Under the pieces are notes generated by a model. It made no database searches, had not been told where the DNA came from, and worked only from the letters and a program-made list of their open reading frames with translations. This document shows, piece after piece, positions 40,470-49,101 of a stretch of DNA of 64,000 nt. The stretch is from positions 21,524,446-21,588,445 of the forward strand of contig CP092882.1 of NCBI GenBank assembly GCA_030710605.1, given 5' to 3'. The first letter of the stretch is position 1; every line of letters starts with the position of its first letter. The translations under genes and the position numbers were made by a program. This DNA is from Cordylochernes scorpioides (taxonomy: Eukaryota; Arthropoda; Arachnida; Pseudoscorpiones; Chernetidae).

Positions 40470-41370
40470 TGGCTACGATATATTGATGACATTTTTTGTC
40501 TAACAGAAATAGACATTGACAGCTTCAAATGTTTTCTCAATAGTCTCAAACCTTTTTTGAAGTTCACATATGAAAAAGAAAGCAATAATTCCCTAGCCTT
40601 TTTAGACATCCAGCTTAAAAGAAATCAATATAACATCGAAACTTGTATTTACAGGAAACCCACTCACACCGGAAACTATTTGAATTTCAGCTCCTTTGGT
40701 CCCATACATAACAAAATAGCCGTAGTGAAATCTCTTTCTAAAAGAATAGAAGCACACCACTCAAATAGAAATAGTGCAACAGAAGAATGAAATAGAATTT
40801 TCAAAGAATTAATAAATAATAATTATCCAAAAATATTTATTGAAAAACATTTTCATAAACAGAGAGATATACCTTCAAATAATAGTCGTGATCAATCCCA
40901 AAAAAAGATATTGCTCTATTCCATATAGCTACGGTTCGGAGAGAATTGCCCGAATTTTAAAGAGACATAATATAATCACAACATATCAATCTGCACAAAA
41001 TCTTCGACAAATCTTACGCCATTCAGATACAAAAAATACTTTAAATCAAGAAAATACAACCAATGTAATTTACAAAATTCCCTGCCAAACATGTCAAGCT
41101 AAATACATTGGAGAAACAGGTAAATCACTTAAAGATCGTATCAATCAACATAAAGCAGCTTTAAAAAACTACAAACCTTTATCCCTACTAGTTGACCACT
41201 CCCTTAACAATAGCCATGTACCAGATTTCAAACAGGCCACAATTATATACAGAAATATAACAGAAAAGCATTGTAGACTGTTTTTAGAAAGTTGGGCTTC
41301 TGCCGAAGATAAACACAGTATAAACAGAAAAATTGATTTCCCAGAGGTTTATAAAGAATTCATATCTTAA
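40470..41370 (+). pseudogene. Penelope-like element, RT end plus GIY-YIG, frameshifted
   Basis: Starts with the reverse transcriptase active site (WLRYIDDIFCLTE, 40470 onward), then LAFLDIQLKRN and IYRKPTHTGNYLNFSS, hallmarks of Penelope reverse transcriptases. A TGA at 40788 and a frameshift around 40850-40905 separate it from the C-terminal frame, which has the GIY-YIG endonuclease VIYKIPCQTCQAKYIGETG, GKSLKDRINQHK and a conserved Glu (LESWASAEDK). The upstream part is cut off at a TA microsatellite. It is related to, but distinct from, the element at 10024-10686. Confidence 0.85.
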
Positions 41371-41455
41371 TTATTTGTAAATAACTATGTATATACTTTT
41401 AATTTACTTAGTTATTTTTCTTTCAAAATTTTTTTATTAATTTATAATTAATAGA

Positions 41456-42965
41456 GAAAATATCTTTATTTACGGGCTACTAACCAAAAGTTATGATTTT
41501 TGAGCCCAAAATCGATGTCAGGTGGCAAGGGACCCTAGGATGTGGAAGCAGGAGATGTCTCGCAGGGGTGGTGGAAACGTTGGGCAAGCAGGGGAATAGC
41601 GCCAGGGTGCAGTGAGGCGGGTGCGTTGAATAGGCCAGGAATCCAGGAGAAGTGGCAGATGGAAATGGAGGCAGAAGGTCCTTGAAGCCTAGAACTTGAG
41701 GGCCCTAGACTTCAGGATGGGGCAGCTTGAGGCTCTCGCCTCGTGCTTGTCAGGAAGGCCCTGGGAGCAGCAGTTGGCACATTTGGAGGTGCGCTGGTCA
41801 GCAATGGATGGGCAGGTTCGGCCTTCATGGCCGTCTTCACCGCAGTGGAAGCACTTAGGAGCTCTGGTGCATTGGGCAGAGTTGTGGCCGAAGCCACAAC
41901 AGCGGAAGCAGACGCGGGCGCGGATGGACTCCTCGAAGTTGAGGATTACTCCATCCACCACGATCCTTCCGCGAACGCCCAGGGCTCTAAAGGTCTTGAG
42001 GTCCACCTCGATGAAGGCGGTGCAGGTCCCGTTTCTGGGTGCAGAACGGTGCGCCACGCGCACCACCTTGTCCCCAGGAAGTTTTCTAACAGCAGCGGTT
42101 TCCAGGAAGGTCTCCTCAATTGTGGAGTTGGATGTCTCCTCATCCACTTTGAAGAGGCAGATCCGTGGCAGGATCTCCTTCTGCTGGCGGACCTTCATTC
42201 CATTCAACTTGCTGGCCAGGGAGGTTGTAACCTCAGGGATGGTGTCAGGATTGCTGGAATGGAGGACCAGCTTCCCCTTGGTGCGCAGGGAGGCCCAAAC
42301 CCCTTGGGGGAGAGTGTGAGCAGCGCGGACTGTTTTCAGCATCTCCCTTGGGTCAGCCTGTGGGTCATCTGAGATGACCACTGTGTGGGCCGCCGATTTT
42401 TCTCCATGAAGGATCACTTGGGCGGCCGCAGGCTTGGAGACGTGGGAAGGCACAGGTTTTGAAGGACCATTCAGGTTTGTCCTCTTTGCAGGCGGGTTGG
42501 GAGCTTCAGACTGCTTCCTTTTGGTTGGAGCAGGAGCAGGCAGGGAGGAGGCAGGCTTCTTGGCAGGGAGAGCAGCAGGAGCAGGAGTGGCGGGCTTGAT
42601 TGGGTCAGTCTGGGAGCTGGTTTCATTGCAGGAAGGAGCAGGGCAGGTTTGAGTGCCGCGGCAAGCAGTCTTGGGCTTGTTGGCCTCCTCAATTTCGTCC
42701 AACTCTGCGAAGGACTCGAGGGTGTCAGTGAGGTTCTCTACATTGGTAGCGAGGGCCTTGATCATTTCAGTCCGCGAGGCGATGTAGCGGATCAGGTCCT
42801 CATGCAGGGATTTCAGGGCAGGATGGCCAATGGAGCTCAGGATGCTGCAGTTGCGTGAGATCACCATCTCATCTTCCCTCTCCAGGTCGGCGACGTTCAC
42901 GATGCGGGTTGTAGGCTTGTAGGCCTTCTTTTTCTTCTTGGCAGGATTCATGTCGAAATGATAGA
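41456..42965 (-). mobile_element. ORF1-only LINE (half-LINE)
   Basis: An intact ORF1 (42951-41689) is followed directly by about 230 bp of GC-rich 3' UTR ending GGTTAGTAGCCCGTAAATAAAG and ATATTTTCTC at 41456, the tail shared with other LINEs here. No ORF2 sequence lies between. Either ORF2 was deleted cleanly, or this is a HAL1-like ORF1-only element that uses ORF2 protein from relatives. Confidence 0.7.
41689..42951 (-). CDS. LINE ORF1 protein with three CCHC knuckles
   Basis: A 420-residue open frame from MNPAKKKKKA to LKSRALKF. I chose the ATG at 42951 because the basic MNPAKKKKK start fits ORF1 proteins; an in-frame ATG 24 bases upstream adds only hydrophobic residues. Residues about 35-75 are helical and may form a coiled coil, 90-180 are a Pro/Ala-rich linker, about 195-340 an RNA-recognition-like region, and 355-410 three Cys knuckles (CFRCCGFGHNSAQC, CFHCGEDGHEGRTC, CANCCSQGLPDKHEARASSC). 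It binds nucleic acid in the LINE ribonucleoprotein. The frame is GC-rich and unbroken, unlike its AT-rich surroundings. Confidence 0.85.
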   Translation of the reverse strand: MNPAKKKKKAYKPTTRIVNVADLEREDEMVISRNCSILSSIGHPALKSLHEDLIRYIASRTEMIKALATNVENLTDTLESFAELDEIEEANKPKTACRGTQTCPAPSCNETSSQTDPIKPATPAPAALPAKKPASSLPAPAPTKRKQSEAPNPPAKRTNLNGPSKPVPSHVSKPAAAQVILHGEKSAAHTVVISDDPQADPREMLKTVRAAHTLPQGVWASLRTKGKLVLHSSNPDTIPEVTTSLASKLNGMKVRQQKEILPRICLFKVDEETSNSTIEETFLETAAVRKLPGDKVVRVAHRSAPRNGTCTAFIEVDLKTFRALGVRGRIVVDGVILNFEESIRARVCFRCCGFGHNSAQCTRAPKCFHCGEDGHEGRTCPSIADQRTSKCANCCSQGLPDKHEARASSCPILKSRALKF

Positions 42966-43298
42966 AAAAGAACAAATATATATTTTTATATAATTAATAC
43001 TATGTATATATATATATAAACAATTATTTACAATTACACTGTTGTATATAAATCTCTCTATCTTTCATAGATAAAATAATAATCTATAATATTAAATATA
43101 ATTATTAGCTGTAAATAAACTGAATACAATAGTTAAATCAAAGATACAATTCTTTCATTGGCCTTGTAGAACGAGAGTGGTGTACGCGCGCGCGCATGTT
43201 CTAGTGAAAACACAAACATCCTCGATAAAGAGAGGCGAGTTGCCCCTCAAAATATTGGAACAATAAAATAATTTGAAATCCAATATATGCATCTTTTT

Positions 43299-43302
43299 TT
43301 AA

Positions 43303-43362
<60 letters not shown>

Positions 43363-43707
43363 GAATGTTTGTATGTTTGTTTGTTTGTTTGTATGTCCGG
43401 TATACAAATTCGCAGTAGTTCACTAATTCAAACCAAAATTTCCATACATAGGTAAAACAATACGGGGAAGACGATAGGCTATTTTAAAAAATATATAAAT
43501 CGATTATTAAAACTATATATTCAAATTATTATACTTAGCTCACGAACAGCGCCCTCTATCAAAGATTAGATTAAATTATGCTGATGCAAACAAATAGATA
43601 ATGTTAATAACAAACAATTATAAAAAAAAATCTTATCTAAATATATATCACTCGGGTAGATATGCACACGGGTCAATCCCGGGGCGAAGCCCGGGTCACC
43701 CGTCTAG
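43299..43707 (+). mobile_element. Helitron, second family
   Basis: Starts in a (TA)n tract followed by AATGAATGTTTGTATG and TGTCCGGTATACAAATTCGC. It ends with hairpin CCCGGGGCGAAGCCCGGG, TCACCCGT and CTAG (43704-43707) followed by T. It also contains AGCGCCCTCTATCAAAG. It is non-autonomous. The 5' boundary is blurred by the TA run. Confidence 0.7.
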
Positions 43708-43842
43708 TCGAATATAAATAAATGTGTGCATGATGATATTGGAAACAGAATACTCTATTATAAGAGATAAATAGATATATTTCTTGATTTTTGACCGATT
43801 TTGGTTTTAATTCCAAAGAGGTTTCACATAGGATCATGAATA

Positions 43843-44120
43843 CACCTATCCCCCCATTTACACGGTAGATACGTTCCTGAGAAAAACGTGTAAATCGGGG
43901 GATAGGTGTACACAGAAATAAAAATAAAATGCATTGACAGGTTAAAATATGTAGTCAGCACATAAGCTCGGGATTCCTCGTGAGATGTGTACACAGCGTA
44001 TGTGTTCAATCACAGTAGCATTTTGTATAGTGCGATAAAAACAAAAAAAAAACTTATTTGGAAAAACGTGTAAACGCGAAAACGTTTAAAACAAGTACCG
44101 TGTAAATCGGGGGATAGGTG
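43843..44120. mobile_element. MITE with pogo/Tigger-like ends
   Basis: Ends CACCTATCCCCCCATTTACA and TGTAAATCGGGGGATAGGTG are complementary with one mismatch and flanked by TA (43841-43842 and 44121-44122). An internal inverted copy of the end (ACGTGTAAATCGGGGGATAG, near 43888) makes the first 70 bases a hairpin. A Tigger transposase fragment occurs at 60718-61175, a possible relative. Confidence 0.7.
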
Positions 44121-44529
44121 TATTTGCATTTTTTCTTCTTTGAAGTCTATAACAATCACTGAGGAATTCAAATCGCTAATCCAGAAGGTTTTTGAGTTGA
44201 AATCGTTCAAAACATAAAATATAAAAGGAAATATAAAAATCGTTTCATCCCAGTCATACTGACCACCAGATATCTGTAAATTTGCATACTTCCAATGTTA
44301 ATTAGACTTCCTTGTGGTCTGGAAGCATATTAAAATGAAATAACAAATTTGAAAGTCAATTCTAAAATTAGTCAACGTTCATCACGGTTTTAGAAAGTGT
44401 ACAAATTTTATATTTATAAATGCTCTGGGTGTATATTAAACATTTATTATAAGATTTGTGGACAGAAAAAATGAAAACAAGTTAAATAAAAGCTTTAAAA
44501 AGTGTGGCTTTGTTAATGACCTGAGTCCG

Positions 44530-44980
44530 CTAGTATATATATATATAAATAATTGTTTGTATGTTTGTTTGTTTGTATGTCCGGTTTACAAATTCGCAGT
44601 AGTTCACTAATTCAAACCAGAATTTCCATACATAGGTAAATAAATACGGGGAAGACGATAGGCTATTTAAAAAATATATATAAATCAATTATTAAAACTA
44701 TATATTCAAATTATTCTACTTAGCTCTCGAACAGCGCTTCTATCAAAGATTAGATTAAATTATGCGGATGCAAACAAATAGATAATGCTAATAACAAACA
44801 ATTATTTTTAAAAATCTTATCTAAATATATAAAACTCGGGTAGATATGCACACGGGTCAATCCCGGGGCGAAGCCCGGGTTTACCCGATTAAATGTTTTA
44901 TTCAAACACTATTCGTTACAATTATAAATTTGGCGCCGTGGATGTCACTCTTGTGAAACGTCCCGCTCCAAACTTTACAG
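44530..44980. mobile_element. Chimeric Helitron: two families fused at their 3' hairpins
   Basis: 44530-44870 follows the second Helitron family in plus orientation up to the hairpin GGGGCGAAGCCCGGG. From there (TTTACCCGATTAAATG, GAAACGTCCCGCTCCAAAC) it follows the first family in minus orientation. The CTAG termini that should lie between the two are absent. Confidence 0.7.
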
Positions 44981-45342
44981 TCAGATATATATATATATAT
45001 ATATATATATACAGTTACGATATACACATGTGTAAATCTTCAAATCGAGCGAGCGTCTATAAATACCTCGATTTAGATCAAGTATTCTAATTATTAAGCG
45101 AACTATTATTAATAAAATTTTGAGAAGATATCGATTTTAAACGTATTTATAACCTTGATAGAGGGCGCTGTTCGTGAGCTAAGTAGAATAATTTTAATAT
45201 ATATTTTTAATATTTAATTTATATATAATTTAAAATAGCCTATCGTTTTCCTCGTACTTTTTTTTTACCTATATATGTGTGGAAATCTTGGTACTGTAAA
45301 AAAAAAACTTTGCCTCAATAATTAAAAAAAAAAAAAAGAACA

Positions 45343-45414
45343 CTCAGGCTAAGTTTCGAACCAAGGTTGTGGAAATACAAAGCCGCACACCTAACCATTA
45401 AGCTACGCCTGGCA
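45343..45414 (-). tRNA. tRNA-like sequence, degenerate
   Basis: The minus strand reads TAGCTTAATGGTTAGGTG (D-arm-like) and CTTGGTTCGAAACTTAG (T-arm-like), followed downstream by T13, a good Pol III terminator. The acceptor stem does not pair well and the anticodon arm is irregular, so I assign no anticodon. Probably a tRNA-derived SINE head or pseudogene. Confidence 0.4.
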
Positions 45415-45529
45415 TTATAAATATTCGCATGCAAAGCTATTTCAGGCGTTACATATTTCTAACGACCTTTTGAAATAGGTTTTTGAAACATGGAAATTAT
45501 AATACTTCAAATAAATAGGAATAGAGTGA

Positions 45530-45900
45530 ACACAAATAAAATATACCAAATATTTCGAATTAGAGCAGTTATTTTAAACGGCGAATTAGATCAGTTATAT
45601 CAAAAAATTAAAATATATAAATAAATAAAACATACCAAATATTTCAAGAGCAGTTATTTTAAACGGCGAATTAGATCAGTTATATATAAAAATGAAAATA
45701 TATAAATAAATAAAACCTACCAAATATTTCAAATTAGAGCAGTTATTATATAAATATTTATATTATATGTGTTATTAAGCGAACTATTATTAGTTATTTT
45801 AAACGGCGAATTAGATCAGTTATATCTAAAAATGAAAATATATAAATGAATAAAACCTACCAAATATTTCAAATTAGAGCAGTTATTATATAAATTAACT
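45530..45900. repeat. Tandem repeat of about 100 bp, four units
   Basis: GAGCAGTTATTTTAAACGGC, GAATTAGATCAGTTATAT and TACCAAATATTTCAAATTAG recur in order about every 100 bases between the two tRNA-like sequences. One unit contains an insert with TTAAGCGAACTATTATTAG, which also occurs near 45096. Confidence 0.75.
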
Positions 45901-45918
45901 TTATGAACGGAAAAATAT

Positions 45919-45993
45919 GCCCAGGGTAGCCTAGTGGTCATGGCATCTGCCCGGTAAGCGGAAGTTCGTGGGTTCGATTCCCATCCCTTGACA
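45919..45993 (+). tRNA. tRNA-Thr(GGT)-like, imperfect acceptor stem
   Basis: D-arm TAGCCTAGTGGTCATGGC, anticodon arm TCTGC-CCGGTAA-GCGGA with GGT at the anticodon, T-arm GTGGGTTCGATTCCCAT, then CTTTTTTT as terminator. The acceptor stem pairs at about five of seven positions only. It may be a decayed gene or a tRNA-derived repeat; flanking sequence is repeated around 46500. Confidence 0.5.
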
Positions 45994-46083
45994 CTTTTTT
46001 TATTTTATCCATTCTGACCAAAATCTATCCGTGAACTTCACACAGTGAACTTCACACAGACAGAATAAGGCAATTATTATATA

Positions 46084-46388
46084 CTAGCCGAATGACACGG
46101 GCAACGCCCGGCTTTTACCCGATTAAATGTTTTATTCAAATAATATTCGTTACAATTATAAATTGGAGCCGTGGATGTCACTCTTGTGAAACGTTCCGCT
46201 CCAAACTTTACATGTACATTAGGTCAGCTGGTATTACCCCTCATTTTCACCGCTAGAGGCGCGAGCGAAAGAGCAAATTTGCAAATAACACGACGGATAT
46301 TCGGGATAGAGACCTGAAATTTTCACTAGGAGTTTTTCCAGATTCTACTTTATATACTGTTAAAATATGTTGTGTATATGTTAAATAA
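46084..46388 (-). mobile_element. Helitron 3' part (first family)
   Basis: On the plus strand it opens CTAGCCGAATGACACGGGCAA and continues with GCTCCAAACTTTACATGTAC, CACCGCTAGAGGCGCGAG and TTCGGGATAGAGACCTGAAA, all shared with 26110-26817. It stops where a tRNA-Phe begins. GTGAACTTCACACAGACAG occurs on both sides of the Helitron plus tRNA block (46041 and 46508). Confidence 0.7.
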
Positions 46389-46461
46389 GCCAAAATAGCT
46401 CAGTTAGGAGAGCGTTAGACTGAATATCTAAAGGTCCCTGGTTCGATCCCGGGTTTCGGCA
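46389..46461 (+). tRNA. tRNA-Phe (GAA), one acceptor mismatch
   Basis: 73 nt: acceptor GCCAAAA / TTTCGGC (one A-C mismatch at the fourth pair), D-arm AGCTCAGTTAGGAGAGC, anticodon arm TTAGA-CTGAATA-TCTAA with GAA, T-arm CCTGGTTCGATCCCGGG, discriminator A, terminator TCTTTTTTT. A and B boxes are intact. It is embedded in Helitron-type repeats. Confidence 0.85.
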
Positions 46462-46559
46462 TCTTTTTTTAATTTCTAAATTTCTACTTACCGTACCGTA
46501 AACAAAGTGAACTTCACACAGACAGAATAAGGCAATTATATAAGTAGAAGATATATATA

Positions 46560-46965
46560 TTGTTGCAATGTGCCGACGTATGGATGAACTGGCAGTCGTG
46601 TACGTGAGACGAGTGTTGCTGTTCTTCCCACACGCGGACAACAAGAAGCAGAGGCAGGGCTAGATGTTAGCACATAGAGGGATCGGGGACAGCCCACGGG
46701 ACAGAGGTAGAGGCCATGACACCAACTTGGATGCTTATCACCGAGACATGGAGGGCGAGTGTCTGTGAGAGAGACTGGCTGAAGCCGTCTGCCGATGGTC
46801 ACCCTCCAGAACATCTGCTGCTGATCCCCTGCCAAAATCTGTCCTGTTTTCAGGGGTCGTCTATAAAGAATCCCTGGGGGCCCCACATGGGCTGGGCGTT
46901 GCCATTTTCCTCCTCTCTCCCCAGCTGTCCCCAGCTGACCGCTCTTTGGATTTTTATTTAGACGT
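46560..46965. repeat. Solo-LTR-like repeat
   Basis: A GC-richer block opening TGTTGCAATGTGCCGACG. Its first 110 bases (GGCAGTCGTG, CAAGAAGCAGAGGCAGGGCTAG) match the start of the repeat at 56700. Large parts of the interior differ. The right edge is uncertain. Confidence 0.5.
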
Positions 46966-47094
46966 CACCATTTTTAGTTTAAATACAAATAAGGGTGTAC
47001 AGGTTACATTAAGAAAGATATAGCATATATACAAAATATGGGGTGGTAGTAAATAGAAAGTGTCATTATTATACAGTTTAAAATATACTAAATA

Positions 47095-48607
47095 CAGTGG
47101 TCCGCAAAATTAAAGGAACAGCACATGTTTAAGAAAAAGAAAAGTTATATTAAGAGATATATATCAAGTTTTGGTATATTCAGAAGCTTTCATGAATTAA
47201 GAGAGTATGTAAAACAGAAAAACAAATAAAGTTGTTCCCAATATGCAAAATACCACCGTCTACGTTGACTCCGCCTCCAGCACATGCCTGAGTCTTTCTC
47301 AAAGCGTCCTAATTTTACGCTGCACTAGAATTTTATTGAACCTTTTTGTTTTTTGAAGTTTTCATGGCTTATAGGCAACATTTATCACAAGAAAAAAAAT
47401 GGCAAGCTATTGGAAGGATGGAAGCAGGCCAATCACAGGCAGAAGTAGCAAGATGGCTTGGAGTGACAAGAAACGTTGTCTCAAGGCTTTGGAAAAAAAT
47501 TCAAACGACAGCTAATGTTGCCAGAACACCCAGACAAGGACGGCCAAGGGTCACAACGTTAACTCAAGACCGTTATTTAAGTCTCCTTGTGCGTCGCAAT
47601 AGAAGAATGACAGCATCGCAACTACGAAGTGACCTCAATGCAGCTACAGGAGTCTTAGTATCAACTGATACAATACGCAGAAGGCTTCACAAGAAGGGCC
47701 TCTATGCTCGACGACCCATAATTTGTGTGCCATTGACACCACCTCAAAAGAGAGCAAGGAAACTTTGGTGCAGACAACATGTCGCCTGGAATCCAGATGA
47801 ATGGAGGCGTGTAATGTTCACTGATGAGTCCAGATTCTCTCTAAACAGCGATTCTCGTCGTGTCTTTGTCTGGAGTGAGGTAGGAACCAGAAATAATCCC
47901 GGAATATGGTTGAAAGGGATCCCTACAGAAGCCAAGGTTTTATGGTCTGGGCTGGAATTTTCTTGGGCGGTCGCACAGCACTCCATATTTTTCGGCAAGG
48001 AACCCTAACTGGACAGAGGTATCGGGACAAGATCTTGGCAGCATATGTGATGCCTCAAGCATTGGAAATGGGAGAAAACTTTCTTCTAATGGATGATAAT
48101 GCCCGTCCACATAGGGCTGGTGTGGTCGACACTTTTCTCCAAAACCATGCAATTGCTAGGATAAATTGGCCAGCTCGATCCCCAGACCTAAATCCTATTG
48201 AGCATGTATGGGACAACCTAGGACGGCGGATCTCATCCCTCCAACCCCCTCCTAGAGACACTCATGAGCTAGAAACAGCCTTAACACAAGAGTGGGCGTT
48301 AATTCCACAGGAGCTGATAAACTCCCTAATTCTTAGTATGGGTCACCGATGTAGAGCCTGTCTATCAGTTAAATGCGATCACACCCCATATTAACAACAA
48401 TATCCAAGATATTTATGCACTGACTGCAAGAATAACATTGCTTGACCGGCTAATTTGCATAAAATACGTGTTAGAATTCTTTGATTTCGGGTATTCTAAT
48501 CAATAATGGAATAATAAATTTGTGTATAAAATTTCATTGATAAATGTTCAATAAAATTTGAGATAAATGAAAAAAATATGTTGTTCCTTTAATTTTGCGG
48601 ACCAGTG
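47095..48607 (+). mobile_element. Full-length Tc1-like transposon, second family
   Basis: 1513 bp with ends CAGTGGTCCGCAAAATTAAA and TTTAATTTTGCGGACCAGTG and TA on both sides (47093-47094, 48608-48609). It holds one transposase gene in plus orientation. The terminal repeats differ from those of the element at 13423. Confidence 0.92.
47364..48394 (+). pseudogene. Tc1-like transposase with one frameshift
   Basis: MAYRQHLSQEKKWQAIGRME begins a helix-turn-helix N-terminus with a second HTH (VSRLWKKIQT) and the linker motif GRPR (RQGRPRVTT). The catalytic residues are all present: FTDESRF, DDNARPHRA and SPDLNPIEHVW, a DD34E-type triad. A single-base loss near 47901-47906 shifts the frame in the NNPG/MVERDPY region, so the two halves (47364 to about 47905, and to 48394) lie in different frames. 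Combined length is about 344 codons, normal for Tc1. Confidence 0.88.
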
Positions 48608-48801
48608 TATATATATGTGAGAATTATTAATGAGTGTATTTTAAACTTAGAGTTAAATGTGTTCACTGTGAATGTGTATGTTGTAAAATTATATTCAACT
48701 TCAATTGTGTTTTGTGATGAATTCTAATAAAATGAATATATAACTATTTATAATTATCTATGTATATTTTTGCGCGCCTTTTATATATATATATATATAT
48801 A

Positions 48802-49057
48802 TGTAGGATGGTTGTTGGGCGATGTGTGGTGTGGCTTGTGGAAAGGCTGCTGATAAAATTATAATTAAAATTAATTTATTTAAAGCCAGAAATATAAAAA
48901 TAGAAAAGAAGCAACGGCCGTTGGTTAGCCTAGATGTTTACCGCGTCAGTGGCCAGAGTCTCTCATGACGTCCCGCGCGCATGCGTAGTCAGGTTGACGC
49001 CCGCGGATGCCGAGGCCGTCCTAGTTCGGCTCGCTGAAGCAAAGTGTAGTCGCCACA
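48802..49057 (-). repeat. 3' LTR of the gypsy element
   Basis: 256 bp, plus strand TGTAGGATGG to GTAGTCGCCACA. It differs from the other LTR mainly by a 12-bp absence after AGAAGCAACGG and a few substitutions, so the insertion is fairly young. Confidence 0.9.
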
Positions 49058-49101
49058 CTACTCCCCCTCCAGTATGATCTTTCCAGCGATCCTATGCAAT
49101 C

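Noticed and set aside
41696-42372. Two plus-strand frames longer than 200 codons
   Set aside because: They are antisense to the intact LINE ORF1; GC-rich code leaves few stops on the opposite strand.
45343-45414. Functional tRNA with assigned anticodon
   Set aside because: Acceptor and anticodon stems do not fold properly; reported only as tRNA-like.
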